Origin: Bifidobacterium catulorum
Lineage (GTDB): Bacteria > Actinomycetota > Actinomycetes > Actinomycetales > Bifidobacteriaceae
NCBI RefSeq assembly: GCF_003129925.1
Contig: NZ_QFFN01000003.1
Location: 90,061-154,060, forward strand
Direction: 5' to 3'
Length of the DNA: 64,000 nucleotides
Below the pieces are notes generated by a model. It did not search any database and was not told the DNA's origin. It saw only the letters and a program-made list of their open reading frames with translations. The stretch's first letter is position 1. Each line of letters begins with the position of its first letter. A program made the translations under genes and the position numbers. This document shows positions 1 through 10,064 of the stretch, one piece after another.

Positions 1-470
1 TCGTGGCCGGACAGGACCTGCTCGTGCGTAGGGGGGACGACGACATCAAGGGGCCCGAGGACCTCAACGGCAAGCGGCTGTGTTCGGTGACCGGCTCGAC
101 ATCCGCCACCACCGTCAAGGAGAAATTCGCCAACGAGTTGCAGCTCATGGAACAGCCCGGCTACGCCGAATGCGCGACCGCGCTGTTCTCCGGCATCGTC
201 GACGCCGTGACCACCGACGACATCATCCTTGCCGGTCTGGCCTCCGCCTCCCGCGGCAAGCTCAAGGTCGTCGGAAAGCCGTTCACGCAGGAATACTACG
301 GGGTCGGCATCAGGAAGGGCGACAAGGCGTTCGCGAGGAAAATCAACAGGGCCATCGAAACCATGATCAGGGACGGATCGTGGGAACGCGCCATCGAAGA
401 CAACACCAAGGGCACCGGATACCGGCCGAACGCCGAATACAATCCGCCGAAACCGACGGAGGGGGAGTGA
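1..470 (+). CDS. gluB: Glutamate-type ABC transporter substrate-binding protein, 3' part
   Basis: The reading frame is open from the window edge, so the signal peptide and N-lobe lie outside. The visible 156 or so residues form the C-terminal part of a family 3 amino-acid binding protein: a GPEDLNGKRLC segment, the phosphate-loop-like VTGSTSATT, and a DAVTTDD hinge region. In actinobacterial GluABCD systems this extracytoplasmic protein delivers glutamate to the GluC/GluD permease. Two permease genes follow directly (stop at 470, next start at 472), so it is the second or third gene of an operon whose ATPase gene should lie upstream. The exact substrate (glutamate, glutamine or another polar amino acid) cannot be fixed from sequence alone. 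Confidence 0.85.
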   Translation, partial: VAGQDLLVRRGDDDIKGPEDLNGKRLCSVTGSTSATTVKEKFANELQLMEQPGYAECATALFSGIVDAVTTDDIILAGLASASRGKLKVVGKPFTQEYYGVGIRKGDKAFARKINRAIETMIRDGSWERAIEDNTKGTGYRPNAEYNPPKPTEGE

Positions 471-471
471 C

Positions 472-1149
472 ATGGAAAGCCTCGTCAGACTGTTCTCCGA
501 ATACGATATTCCCGCCGCGTTCCTCGTCAACATCGAATTGACGCTGTGGTCGGCGTTGTTCTCGCTCATCCTCGGCGTCGTGCTCGTGATGATGCGCATC
601 TCTCCCATCGGCTCCATGAGGGCGGTCGCCGGCGCCTACGTGGAGTTCTTCAAGAACATGCCGCTCACCATCATCATGGTGTTCATGGTGCTGGGGGCTT
701 ACGCGCAGCTCAAGCTCACGTTCTCCGACACGTTCGCCACGAACTTCTTCTGGCTCGCCGTGACCGGATTGAGCCTGTACACCGCGGCGTTCGTGTGCGA
801 GTCGCTGCGGTCCGGCATCAACACGGTCCCGCTCGGCCAGGCCGAGGCCGCTCGCGCCCTGGGACTGGGCTTCATGCAGTCCGCCACCGAGATCATCCTG
901 CCGCAGGCGTTCCGCGGCTCCGTCGCCCCCTTGGGCAACACATTCATCGCGCTGCTCAAGAACTCCACCGTCGCCGCTGCCGCATCGGTGGCCACGGAGA
1001 CGTCGTCGCTCATGAGCCAGATGATCGAATATCATCCCGATGTGATCGTTTCGATCTTCCTGATCTTCGCATTCGGCTATGTGATCCTCATCATCCCCAT
1101 CGGCATGTTGACCACATACCTGTCCAACAAGCTCGCGGTAAGAAGGTGA
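472..1149 (+). CDS. gluC: Amino-acid ABC transporter permease GluC
   Basis: This 225-residue inner-membrane permease belongs to the HisM/GlnP family. It has about five hydrophobic segments and the EAARALGL loop (near residue 125) that contacts the ATPase. It begins one base after the binding-protein stop and is followed after seven bases by a second permease, the usual GluB-GluC-GluD order. It would form half of the translocation pore for a glutamate-type importer. No promoter is visible, so it is co-transcribed with its upstream neighbour. Confidence 0.88.
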   Translation: MESLVRLFSEYDIPAAFLVNIELTLWSALFSLILGVVLVMMRISPIGSMRAVAGAYVEFFKNMPLTIIMVFMVLGAYAQLKLTFSDTFATNFFWLAVTGLSLYTAAFVCESLRSGINTVPLGQAEAARALGLGFMQSATEIILPQAFRGSVAPLGNTFIALLKNSTVAAAASVATETSSLMSQMIEYHPDVIVSIFLIFAFGYVILIIPIGMLTTYLSNKLAVRR

Positions 1150-1156
1150 TCCGGCA

Positions 1157-2368
1157 ATGAACAACACATCCTCATCGGTCCTGTTCGACCAGCCCGGCCC
1201 CAGGGGGCGGCGCCGCATCGCCGTCATCAACTGGGCCGCGGCGATCTGCTTCCTCGCCGTCCTCGCGCTCATCCTGATGCGTCTGCACAATCCCCCGGAC
1301 GGCGAGAACCAGCTTGACTGGCAGCTGTGGAGACCTGCGCTCGAAAAGGAGGCGTGGACGGACTTCTATCTTCCCGGCCTGTGGATGACCGTCAAGGCGT
1401 CCGTTCTCGCAGTCGTCGGATCGGTCGCCTTCGGACTGCTCTTCGGTTTCGGCCGCCTGCTGCCCAACGTCGTCGTCCGGGGCGCGTCCGCGGTCGTCGT
1501 GGAATTCTGCCGTGCCGTGCCCGTACTGTTGCTCATGATCTTCTTCTGGCGATGGTTCGCCTTCGCCGGGATGCAGGAACCGTCGTACTGGGCGGTGGTC
1601 CTCGCCCTGGTGCTCTACAACGGTTCCGTGGTAGCCGAGCTCGTGCGCTCCGGCGTCGGCAACTTGCCCGGAGGGCAGCGCGAGGCGGCCCTGGCGTTGG
1701 GCCTGACCCGCACCGAATCACTGATGCAGATCGAGGTGCCGCAGGCCATCAACGCCATGCTCCCCGCGGCGGTCACCCAGCTGGTCGTCGTGCTCAAGGA
1801 CACCGCCCTCGGGTCCATCATCATGTACACCGACCTGCTGCAGGAGTCCCGGCGTCTTGGCTCGATGTATTTCAACATCCTGCAGGCCCTTGTCGTGGCG
1901 GGCATCGTCTACTTCTTCGCATGCTGGCTGCTGTCCCGCCTCGCCGAATGGCTGCCCGAGCACATGCAGCAGCGCACCGCCGCGCCTGTCGACACCGAAC
2001 CGGTGGCGCCCATCGCCGTCATGGACCCCTCCAACGTCAATCAGATAGCCGTGGCCAAGGAGGTCGAGGAACTGCCGCTCGGCGGCACCCCGCGCAAGTA
2101 CCATGCGCACCACCGTGGCACGAACGCATCGATCCACAACTGGCGTCGAACCCGCTACGAGCAGGGGTACGACGAGACGCATCCCGACAACCGGGACGTC
2201 AAGGCCGATGGCGAACACGAAGGATCGCCGGCGACGAAGACCGAAGCGCGGCACGAGTCGAGGAAGAGCTTCTCGGGAGACCATCATCGTTTCGGGGCGG
2301 CGTCTTTCAAGCGTGGCGACGGCATCGGCGGAGGACGTGACGGCATCGGTGGAAAGCCGAAGATCTGA
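1157..2368 (+). CDS. gluD: Amino-acid ABC transporter permease GluD with long polar tail
   Basis: This is a 403-residue partner permease of the same family, with membrane segments in roughly residues 20-270 and the ATPase-contact motif EAALALGL near residue 175. After residue 270 there is an unusually long hydrophilic tail of about 130 residues, rich in His, Arg, Glu and Gly and ending GKPKI; it is not part of the permease fold. Actinobacterial GluD proteins often carry such tails, but this one is long and low-complexity near the end. The gene closes the operon and is followed by a strong terminator at 2401. Confidence 0.88.
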   Translation: MNNTSSSVLFDQPGPRGRRRIAVINWAAAICFLAVLALILMRLHNPPDGENQLDWQLWRPALEKEAWTDFYLPGLWMTVKASVLAVVGSVAFGLLFGFGRLLPNVVVRGASAVVVEFCRAVPVLLLMIFFWRWFAFAGMQEPSYWAVVLALVLYNGSVVAELVRSGVGNLPGGQREAALALGLTRTESLMQIEVPQAINAMLPAAVTQLVVVLKDTALGSIIMYTDLLQESRRLGSMYFNILQALVVAGIVYFFACWLLSRLAEWLPEHMQQRTAAPVDTEPVAPIAVMDPSNVNQIAVAKEVEELPLGGTPRKYHAHHRGTNASIHNWRRTRYEQGYDETHPDNRDVKADGEHEGSPATKTEARHESRKSFSGDHHRFGAASFKRGDGIGGGRDGIGGKPKI

Positions 2369-2400
2369 CCGTTCCCGGCCGGCCGTGGCCCGCATTCACC

Positions 2401-2434
2401 GAGGCCTCCGCATGACCCTGCGGAGGCCTCTTCG
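2401..2434 (+). terminator. Terminator after gluBCD
   Basis: A perfect 12-bp stem (2401-2412 with 2419-2430) encloses a six-base loop and is followed by TTCG. It lies 32 bases after the gluD stop and would end the transporter transcript. The U-run is weak, as is common in high-GC actinobacteria. Confidence 0.75.
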
Positions 2435-2519
2435 TCCCGGACGGATATGCGGGGCGGAATCGGGCCCGTCGTACGCGACGCGTATGGACGGTCCGGGGCG
2501 CACGCGGTATCGTGAACGC

Positions 2520-3251
2520 ATGGATACGGACTCCCTCAAGGATGTACGGCGGCAGGCCGCCATGTTCTCCACGATCTCGGAACGATACGACCTGGTCAAC
2601 GATCTGGCGTCGCTGGGGCAGGACCTTCTCTGGCGGCGAGCCGCGGTGCGGGCGATGAAGGCCTCCTATGACGGTTCCCTCGTCGGGCTGAGAATCCTGG
2701 ACGTCGCATGTGGGACCGGATCGTCGTCCCGCGCGTTCGCGGATGAGGGGGCCCTCGTCACCGGATGCGATATCGCCGACGGCATGCTCGGCGTGGCCCG
2801 ACGCCGGGAACGTCGCAGCCGTTCACATGGTGCCCGGCGGCCCATGATCCGCTACATCGCCGCGGATGCCATGCGTCTGCCGTTCGGTGATGCGGCATTC
2901 GACGCGGTGACGGTCTCCTACGGTCTGAGGAACATGCCCCGTCCAGGGACGGCGCTCGAACAGATGCGCCGCGTATGCCGTCCGGGAGGCCGTATCGTCG
3001 TGCTGGATTTCGATATGCCGTCCGATCCCTGCTGGCGTCTCATCTATACGCGGTACGCCACGGCGGTCCTTCCGGTTCTGGGAGGCGTTCTCGGGGGAGA
3101 CCGCGACGCCTACCGGTATCTCAACGCGTCCATCGACTCGTGGCCCGGGCGGAGGGGCGTGGCCGGGATGCTGCGTGACGCCGGCTGGCGTGACGTTGCC
3201 GTGCGGCCGCTGTCAGGAGGCATCGCGTCGTTGTGTCGGGCCGTCGCATAG
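2520..3251 (+). CDS. ubiE: MenG/UbiE-family demethylmenaquinone methyltransferase
   Basis: This 243-residue class I SAM-dependent methyltransferase has the SAM-binding loop DVACGTGSSS (around residue 60) and the UbiE signature-like stretches YGLRNM and RVCRPGGRIVVLDF. The family C-methylates demethylmenaquinone. Bifidobacteria are not known as strong menaquinone makers, so the physiological substrate here is open. I start at the ATG at 2520, which gives the family N-terminus (a phenylalanine followed by ISERYD). No clear ribosome-binding site precedes it, so a leaderless transcript is possible. The gene stands alone between the glu terminator and a nucleotidase gene. Confidence 0.75.
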   Translation: MDTDSLKDVRRQAAMFSTISERYDLVNDLASLGQDLLWRRAAVRAMKASYDGSLVGLRILDVACGTGSSSRAFADEGALVTGCDIADGMLGVARRRERRSRSHGARRPMIRYIAADAMRLPFGDAAFDAVTVSYGLRNMPRPGTALEQMRRVCRPGGRIVVLDFDMPSDPCWRLIYTRYATAVLPVLGGVLGGDRDAYRYLNASIDSWPGRRGVAGMLRDAGWRDVAVRPLSGGIASLCRAVA

Positions 3252-3333
3252 GAGCCAAGAATTCACCATGCCGTAGTCTCCAATCCGGTTACGCCATCGT
3301 CGTCGTCAACTTCGCGCCGGTATCCTTACGGCC

Positions 3334-4941
3334 GTGGGATTCGAGAGCAATACCAAAAGAAGCACCCTGTTCTGGACGTTGAAGAGCGTTGCGGTCCTTG
3401 CGGCGATCTCGCTGCTCGCCGGCACGGCCGCCGCGCAGACCACGAACGCCACCGAGGACGTCAGGAAGATCACCATCGCCGACATCACCGATTTCCACGG
3501 CCACATCGAAAACGGACGGTGGGTGGATGAACGATTCGACAAGGCCAGGGAATACAATCCCGGCAATACGGTGCTCGTATCCACGGGAGATCTCGTAGGA
3601 GGCTCCCCATACGAGTCCTCGTCCCAACATGACGCCCCCACCCTGGCCATGGCCCAGGCGTGGGGGCTCGGCATATCCGCCATGGGCAACCATGAACTGG
3701 ACCGCGGCGTCGGTGATTTCAACGGTCGTGTGGCGGATCCCGCCAACCACATCGACTGGCTCGCCGCCAACGTGCGCAAGACGGGGCGGTTCTCCAATCT
3801 GCGTGATTACACGATGCGGGTGGCCAACGGCAAGCGTGTGGCGTTCGTAGGCGCCGTCACCGACGGTCTGGGTTCCGTTCTGTCCCGCGACGTGATGCAG
3901 AACGTCCAACTGGAGGAGAAGGCCGTCGCCTCCGTCAACCGGGTGGCCGACATGCTGTCCGACGGAGACGAGAGCAACGGGGAGGCCGATGCCGTCGTCG
4001 CACTCATCCACGAGGACGCCGATATCGTGGCCCATGATCCGGTCGGGCTCGACCGCAACGTCGACCTGATTTATACAGGCCACACCCATGCGGTCAAAAC
4101 GGGCCGTCACACCCGATCGGGCGCCCCCATCATCGAAGCGGGAAGCTTCGGCGAGCAGATGGCCGTTCAGGATCTGGAGGTCAGGGGAAGCGGACCGGCC
4201 GCAAAGGTCATGGTACGGGACGCATTCGGCTCACCTGTCGTCGAACGGACAGGCACGGACCCCGACCCGGCCCGGGCCATCAACGCCGCACAGACCTCGG
4301 AAGCACCCCGTCAGCGCGTGGACTCCATCATCCGTCAGGCATACGATTCCGCCCGTCGCAGGGGAAACGTCGTGGTCTCGTCCACCGACGACCCCTATTC
4401 CAGGACCACGCCCGGGGGACTCGACCGTCTGGGAGGCCTCATCGCCGACGCCGCGCTTGACGGCGCCAGACGCACCACCATCGGGGCGAAGGCGGAAGTG
4501 GGCTTCGTCAACCCCGGCAGTCTGCGCACCCGGGCGCTCGATCTCGACGGCGACGGATTCATCACCGTGCGTGAGACGAAGGATATGATGGCCCTGCAAT
4601 TCGACAACGCGGTGACGACGCTCACCGGTTCCCGGCTGAAACGCGTCATCGCACGGCAATGGCATCGCGGGGACGGAGTCTGGCGCAGCGGCCATCTCGG
4701 CATATCGTCGAACGTGCGGTATGACATGAGCTTCGATGACGACGAACCACGCGTGGAACATCTCACCGTCGACGGACGCCCCGTCTCCGACGACGACCGG
4801 ATCGTCGTGGCCGGCAACACGTTCCTGCTCACCGGGGGCGACGGGTATACGGCGTTCCGTGAGGGTGTGGACTACGCCGACACCCATGTGCCGTATGCGC
4901 AGACGCTCATCGACTACCTGAAATCCCGCGGACAGGACTGA
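3334..4941 (+). CDS. Secreted 5'-nucleotidase / UshA-family metallophosphoesterase
   Basis: This 535-residue protein starts at GTG and has an N-terminal signal peptide (about residues 1-34, hydrophobic core then TAAAQ). The calcineurin-like metal-binding motifs appear in order: DFHGH, GDLVGG, GNHELDRG, and YTGHTHA, followed by the 5'-nucleotidase C-terminal domain with the NPGSLR motif around residue 390. The family hydrolyses extracellular nucleotides to nucleosides and phosphate. There is no LPXTG or C-terminal membrane anchor, so it is probably released or loosely held. It is monocistronic with its own short upstream gap. Confidence 0.85.
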   Translation: MGFESNTKRSTLFWTLKSVAVLAAISLLAGTAAAQTTNATEDVRKITIADITDFHGHIENGRWVDERFDKAREYNPGNTVLVSTGDLVGGSPYESSSQHDAPTLAMAQAWGLGISAMGNHELDRGVGDFNGRVADPANHIDWLAANVRKTGRFSNLRDYTMRVANGKRVAFVGAVTDGLGSVLSRDVMQNVQLEEKAVASVNRVADMLSDGDESNGEADAVVALIHEDADIVAHDPVGLDRNVDLIYTGHTHAVKTGRHTRSGAPIIEAGSFGEQMAVQDLEVRGSGPAAKVMVRDAFGSPVVERTGTDPDPARAINAAQTSEAPRQRVDSIIRQAYDSARRRGNVVVSSTDDPYSRTTPGGLDRLGGLIADAALDGARRTTIGAKAEVGFVNPGSLRTRALDLDGDGFITVRETKDMMALQFDNAVTTLTGSRLKRVIARQWHRGDGVWRSGHLGISSNVRYDMSFDDDEPRVEHLTVDGRPVSDDDRIVVAGNTFLLTGGDGYTAFREGVDYADTHVPYAQTLIDYLKSRGQD

Positions 4942-4986
4942 ACGGTACTAAAGTGGTCTCCACCATCTCGACGTGGAGGAGGCATC

Positions 4987-5985
4987 ATGGGCGACACGCG
5001 ATACATCAACAGCGCGCTCAAGAGCGCATCAAGCAGCAGCCGGGGGCTTGACAAGGCCATCAAGCAGCGCAAATCGTTGCAGAAGCGGCTGCGGCTCGCA
5101 TCAGAGACCTCGCAGCTGCTCAGTTCGGTCTGGAGCAAGCACCCCTCCTCACGCCTGCGATTCGGGCAGGGGGTCATCGACCTCGCCGACGTCCGGGGAG
5201 GCTCCACCCCCGGATTCCACGCCACCGCCGAGGAAGGAGAACGATTCATCCAGTTGAGCGCCACTGAGATCGCGCGATACCAGAACCTCCTGTACGCCAA
5301 CGGCGCCAAGGGCGGGCGCCGCCGCCTGCTCATCGTCCTGCAGGGCATGGACGCCTCCGGGAAGGGAGGCATCGTCCGACACGTGTTTCGCCAGGTCAAT
5401 CCCATGGGCGTACACTATCACGGCTTCGGCAGGCCCACGGACGAGGAGGCCTCGCATGACTTCCTCTGGCGGATCCGCCGCGAACTGCCGCAGGACGGAT
5501 GGATCTCCATCTTCGACCGGTCCCATTACGAGGACGTCGTCATGCCGAACGTGTACGGCACCATGGAGGAGAAGGCGTGGCGGCCTCGATACGACACGAT
5601 ACGGCGTTTCGAGAAGGGGCTGGTCGCAGACGGCTGCGCCATCATCAAGATATTCCTCGTCGTCTCGCGTGCGGCGCAGCGCAGACAGTTCGTCGAACGG
5701 CTCGACGATCCGACGAAGCATTGGAAATTCGACGTGTCCGACCTCGATGCGCGCGAACGCTGGGACGACTACATGGCCGCATGGCAGGAGACGTTCGAAC
5801 AGACCTGCACCGACTATGCGCCGTGGTACGTCGTGCCCGCCGACAACCGCTGGTATTCCAGGGCCGTGGTATCGGAACTGCTGAGGGTGACGCTCAAAGC
5901 CATGGAGCTCAACTGGCCCGAAGCGGACTTCGACCTCGACGAGGCCCGTCGACGGCTTTGCGATGACGCGAAACCCGGCCTGTGA
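4987..5985 (+). CDS. ppk2: PPK2-family polyphosphate kinase
   Basis: This 332-residue protein is a polyphosphate:nucleotide phosphotransferase. Walker A is GMDASGKGG (residues 120-128) and the Walker B region is FDRSHYED (about 177-184). The PPK2 lid-type sequences ERWDDY and the NRWYSR stretch near the C-terminus are present. It transfers phosphate between polyphosphate and AMP/ADP/GDP; the subclass cannot be decided here. A clear GGAGGAGG site precedes the ATG. Its stop overlaps the GTG start of the helicase downstream, so the two are translationally coupled. Confidence 0.88.
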   Translation: MGDTRYINSALKSASSSSRGLDKAIKQRKSLQKRLRLASETSQLLSSVWSKHPSSRLRFGQGVIDLADVRGGSTPGFHATAEEGERFIQLSATEIARYQNLLYANGAKGGRRRLLIVLQGMDASGKGGIVRHVFRQVNPMGVHYHGFGRPTDEEASHDFLWRIRRELPQDGWISIFDRSHYEDVVMPNVYGTMEEKAWRPRYDTIRRFEKGLVADGCAIIKIFLVVSRAAQRRQFVERLDDPTKHWKFDVSDLDARERWDDYMAAWQETFEQTCTDYAPWYVVPADNRWYSRAVVSELLRVTLKAMELNWPEADFDLDEARRRLCDDAKPGL

Positions 5986-8573
5986 CGACACCGACCGGCG
6001 TACACGATACACTGGAGCGCGTGGAACAAGGGACTTTGGAAGCGCTGATTCCGGGATACGGAGACGACGACCGCAATCTGGGCGCGGATGACATCTACGA
6101 CCGTTTCTTCGACTGGGTCGCCTCTCGGGGCATCACCCCGTGGCCGCATCAGGAGGACGCCGTGCTCTCGCTGCTGGCCGGCGATCACGTGATACTGTCC
6201 ACGCCCACCGGCTCGGGAAAGTCGCTGGTGGCGCTGGGCATGCACTTCGCCGCGTTGTGCACCGGCCGGCGTTCCTATTACACCGCTCCCATCAAGGCCC
6301 TCGTATCCGAGAAGTTCTTCGATCTCGTGGCCACGCTCGGCCGCGAGAACGTCGGCATGATCACCGGCGACACCCACATCAACCCCGACGCGCCGGTGAT
6401 TTGCTGCACCGCCGAGATCCTCGCCAATCAGGCCCTGCGCGAAGGCGCGCACGCAGACATCGGATGCGTCGCCATGGACGAATTCCACTACTACGGAGAC
6501 CCCGAACGCGGCTGGGCGTGGCAGGTGCCGCTGCTCACCCTGCCCAGGACGCAGTTCCTGCTCATGAGCGCCACCCTCGGCGACGTCACCGGCATCGTAC
6601 AGACGCTGGAACGCCACACCGATGGAGACGTGGCCATCGTCGACGATGCGAAAAGGCCCATCCCTTTGAGCTACGAATACGTGGACACCCAGCTTGCGAC
6701 GACGGTCGAGCGCACGATGAGCCGGGAGGAGTCGCCCGTCTACATCGTGCACTTCTCCCAGGATGCGGCGCTGGAGACCGCCCAGGCCCTCTCCAGCGCC
6801 GGTGTCACCACCAAGGAGCAGCGCGACCGCATCAAGGACGCCATCGCCAGCACCAGGTTCACCACCGCGTTCGGCAAGATCCTGCAACGCCTGCTACGTA
6901 CCGGAATCGGCGTGCACCATGCCGGAATGCTGCCACGCTACCGCAGGCTCGTCGAACAGCTCGCCCAACAGGGCCTGCTGCCCATCATCTGCGGCACCGA
7001 CACCCTCGGCGTCGGCATCAACGTGCCCATCCACACCGTCATCCTCACCCAGCTCACCAAATTCGACGGCACGCGCATGCGCAGGCTCAAGGCCAGGGAA
7101 TTCCATCAGATCGCCGGCCGCGCCGGCCGGTCCGGGTTCGACACCGAAGGCCTCGTCATCGCCGAGGCCCCCGAATACGAGATCGAAAACGCGAGGGCGC
7201 TGGCCAAAGCCGGCAACGACCCGAAAAAACTCAGGAAGGTCAAGCGAAAGAAGCCCCAGGAGGGCTTCGTCACCTGGAACAGCGCCACCTTCGACAAACT
7301 CATCGACCAGCCGCCCGAAACGCTCATCCCGCACATGCGCATCACCCACTCCATGGTGCTCGCGGAAGTGGAGCAGGGAGGGGACGCCCGCGCGCGCATC
7401 AACGATCTCATCGACGATTCCGCGCAGACGCCCAAGCAGAAGGAGAAGCTGCACGAACGCGCCGACGAGATCTTCCGGACCCTCACCGACACCCAGGTCA
7501 TCGAATGCAGGACCGCCCCCGACGGCACCGACGAATACCTCACCACCGTCGACCTGCCCGACGACTTCGCACTCGACCAGCCCCTCAGCCCGTTCCTGCT
7601 GGCGGCGCTCGAACTGCTCGACCCCGAATCGGAGACCTATGCGCTCGACGTGATCTCCATGGTCGAATCCACGCTCGAAGACCCCCGTCAGGTGCTGCGC
7701 GCCCAGGAGCGTCAGGCCCGAGACAAGGCGCTCGCCGACATGAAGGCCGATGGGCTAGATTACGACGAACGCATGGACCGCCTGCAGGAGATCACCTATC
7801 CCAAGCCGCTGGAGGACATGCTCGACGCCGCGTTCACCCAATACCGCCGGGACGTGCCATGGGCGAACGACTACTGGCTCAGCCCCAAATCCGTGCTGCG
7901 CGACATGGTCGAGACCGCATCCGACTTCACCGGGTACATCGCCCGCTACAACATCGCCCGGTCCGAGGGGACGCTGCTGCGGTATCTTTCCGACGCCTAC
8001 CGCGTGCTTGAACGCACCGTGCCGGAGGAGAAGTATGACGATCGGCTCGACGACATCGTCGCCTGGTTGCGCGTCGTCGTACGAGGCATAGACTCCAGTC
8101 TTGTGGACGAATGGGAGAACGCCGGCGTGCAGGGGTCCGATGCGGCTGCGGCCGCCGCGCCGCCCGTTCGTCCCGACGAGGTGGTCCATGACCGGCGGGG
8201 TCTCACCGTGCTCGTGCGCAACGCGTTGTTCCACCGCATCGAGCTCATGGATCGCGAGGACACGCGGACCCTCGCCGCCCTCGACGAACAGTGGGGGATG
8301 GGCTTGCGCGACTGGGAGGACACGCTCGACGACTACTACGACGAACACGACTATGTGAACGTGGACGCCGAGGCACACTCGTCCGAGTACTTCATGCTCG
8401 ACACCTCCCGGGAACGCTCCGAACACCGGTGGGTGGTCCGCCAGATCATCGACGACTCGGACGGCGACCATGACTGGGCCATCACCGGCGTCGTCAACCT
8501 CGATGCCACGCAGAACAGCGCCGAGGTGACCTTCGACGACTACCGTGTGGGGCCGGCCGACGGTCTCGGCTGA
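5982..8573 (+). CDS. Ski2-like DEAD/DEAH helicase with DUF3516-type C-terminus
   Basis: This 863-residue superfamily 2 helicase has Walker A TPTGSGKS (about residue 71), a DEFHYYGD box II (about 166), SAT motif III (MSATLGD) and motif VI HQIAGRAGRSG (about 375). The long C-terminal half matches the general layout of actinobacterial helicases annotated with DUF3516. It probably remodels RNA or structured nucleic acid in the cytoplasm; the substrate is not known. The GTG start at 5982 overlaps the ppk2 stop by four bases. A later GTG at residue 14 is a possible alternative start. Confidence 0.85.
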   Translation: MTTPTGVHDTLERVEQGTLEALIPGYGDDDRNLGADDIYDRFFDWVASRGITPWPHQEDAVLSLLAGDHVILSTPTGSGKSLVALGMHFAALCTGRRSYYTAPIKALVSEKFFDLVATLGRENVGMITGDTHINPDAPVICCTAEILANQALREGAHADIGCVAMDEFHYYGDPERGWAWQVPLLTLPRTQFLLMSATLGDVTGIVQTLERHTDGDVAIVDDAKRPIPLSYEYVDTQLATTVERTMSREESPVYIVHFSQDAALETAQALSSAGVTTKEQRDRIKDAIASTRFTTAFGKILQRLLRTGIGVHHAGMLPRYRRLVEQLAQQGLLPIICGTDTLGVGINVPIHTVILTQLTKFDGTRMRRLKAREFHQIAGRAGRSGFDTEGLVIAEAPEYEIENARALAKAGNDPKKLRKVKRKKPQEGFVTWNSATFDKLIDQPPETLIPHMRITHSMVLAEVEQGGDARARINDLIDDSAQTPKQKEKLHERADEIFRTLTDTQVIECRTAPDGTDEYLTTVDLPDDFALDQPLSPFLLAALELLDPESETYALDVISMVESTLEDPRQVLRAQERQARDKALADMKADGLDYDERMDRLQEITYPKPLEDMLDAAFTQYRRDVPWANDYWLSPKSVLRDMVETASDFTGYIARYNIARSEGTLLRYLSDAYRVLERTVPEEKYDDRLDDIVAWLRVVVRGIDSSLVDEWENAGVQGSDAAAAAAPPVRPDEVVHDRRGLTVLVRNALFHRIELMDREDTRTLAALDEQWGMGLRDWEDTLDDYYDEHDYVNVDAEAHSSEYFMLDTSRERSEHRWVVRQIIDDSDGDHDWAITGVVNLDATQNSAEVTFDDYRVGPADGLG

Positions 8574-8621
8574 TTCCGTGAATATCGAACAGCTGTTCGA
8601 AGTCTGGGATACACTGGCAAT

Positions 8622-10013
8622 ATGTCCGAAACAGGTATGGATGATCTCTTCAGCACGGCATCGGCCCCACGGGACGTGACCCGTCCGCTCGCCGTCCGCA
8701 TGCGCCCGGCGTCGCTCGACGACGTTGTCGGCCAGGACCATGCCCTGACCGACGGTTCGCCTCTCCGACGCCTTGCGTCACCGGCCAGCCGCGGGTCGTT
8801 GACCGCGCCGAGCTCGGTGATTCTGTTCGGTCCCCCCGGAGTCGGCAAGACCACCCTTGCCTATATCGTGGCCAAGCGATCCGGCAGACGGTTCGAGGAG
8901 CTCTCCGCGGTCACCTCCGGTGTCAAGGACGTCCGCGAGGTTCTCCGGCGGGCCCATGACAGCCTTGTCGCCACCGGACGTGAGACCGTGCTGTTCATCG
9001 ACGAGGTGCATCGCTTCTCCAAATCACAGCAGGACGCGTTGCTGCCGAGCGTGGAGAACCGTGACGTCACCTTCATCGCGGCCACCACCGAGAACCCCAG
9101 CTTCTCCATCATCGCGCCGCTGCTGTCGCGCTCCGTCGTCGTCAAGCTCGAACCCCTCGGCCCGGACGATCTCGGAGTCCTCATCCGTCGTGCGCTGCAC
9201 GACAAACGGGGTCTTGCCGGCGAGGTCAGGGCCTCCGACGAGGCCATCGCCGAAATCATTCGGCTCTCCGGCGGCGACGCCCGTAAGGCCCTCACCATCC
9301 TTGAGGCGGCAGCCGGTGCCATGACCGGTGACAGACAACGGAAAAAAGGCGCGCGAAAACCTGTCATCACGCCACAGGTCGTCTCCCAGGTCATGGACGT
9401 CGCGGCCGTAAGATACGACAAGGCCGGTGACGACCATTATGACGTCGCCAGCGCGTTCATCAAATCCATGCGCGGTTCCGATGTCGACGCGGCCCTCCAC
9501 TACCTCGCCAGAATGCTGCGCGCGGGCGAGGATCCGCGATTCATCGCCAGACGCATCATGATCGCGTCGGCCGAGGAGGTCGGAATGGCGGCCCCCCAGA
9601 TACTGCAGACCACCGTCGCCGCAGCCCAGGCCGTGGCCATGGTCGGCATGCCCGAAGCCCGCATCATCCTGTCCGAAGCCGTCATCGTCGTTGCCACGGC
9701 CCCCAAATCCAACGCCAGCTACAACGCCATCAACCAGGCTCTCGCGGACGTGGACGCGGGTCTGATAGGCCAGGTGCCGCTGCATCTGCGCAACGCGCCA
9801 ACCAAGCTCATGAAGCAGTGGGGCAACCACGAGGGGTACCGGTACGCCCATGACGAGCCCGGCGCCGTGGCCAGCCAGCAGTATATGCCGGACGAATTGG
9901 TTGGGCGGGAGTATTATCATCCTAATGACCGGGGTTATGAGCGGGAGATAGGCCCGCGGCTGGAACGGATACGGGGCATCCTCCATGGCGAGGACGGCTC
10001 TGGACGCTCATAG
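8622..10013 (+). CDS. rarA: Replication-associated recombination protein A (AAA+ ATPase)
   Basis: This 463-residue AAA+ ATPase of the RarA/MgsA/WRNIP1 family has Walker A FGPPGVGKTT (about 69-78), Walker B FIDEVHRF (about 126-133) and sensor 1 AATTENPSF, followed by the MgsA tetramerisation domain with HYLARML and EEVGMA. It acts at stalled replication forks and single-stranded gaps. Length is normal for the family. It lies 48 bases after the helicase and 50 bases before mtrA, so it could be the last gene of the ppk2-helicase-rarA unit. Confidence 0.92.
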   Translation: MSETGMDDLFSTASAPRDVTRPLAVRMRPASLDDVVGQDHALTDGSPLRRLASPASRGSLTAPSSVILFGPPGVGKTTLAYIVAKRSGRRFEELSAVTSGVKDVREVLRRAHDSLVATGRETVLFIDEVHRFSKSQQDALLPSVENRDVTFIAATTENPSFSIIAPLLSRSVVVKLEPLGPDDLGVLIRRALHDKRGLAGEVRASDEAIAEIIRLSGGDARKALTILEAAAGAMTGDRQRKKGARKPVITPQVVSQVMDVAAVRYDKAGDDHYDVASAFIKSMRGSDVDAALHYLARMLRAGEDPRFIARRIMIASAEEVGMAAPQILQTTVAAAQAVAMVGMPEARIILSEAVIVVATAPKSNASYNAINQALADVDAGLIGQVPLHLRNAPTKLMKQWGNHEGYRYAHDEPGAVASQQYMPDELVGREYYHPNDRGYEREIGPRLERIRGILHGEDGSGRS

Positions 10014-10064
10014 CCTTCTCGATTGGCGGTAGACGTAACACACACCCGAACAAGGAGAGTTCAC

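Noticed and set aside
1327..2340. Arg-rich 337-codon frame overlapping gluD
   Set aside because: Out-of-frame shadow of gluD without a ribosome site.
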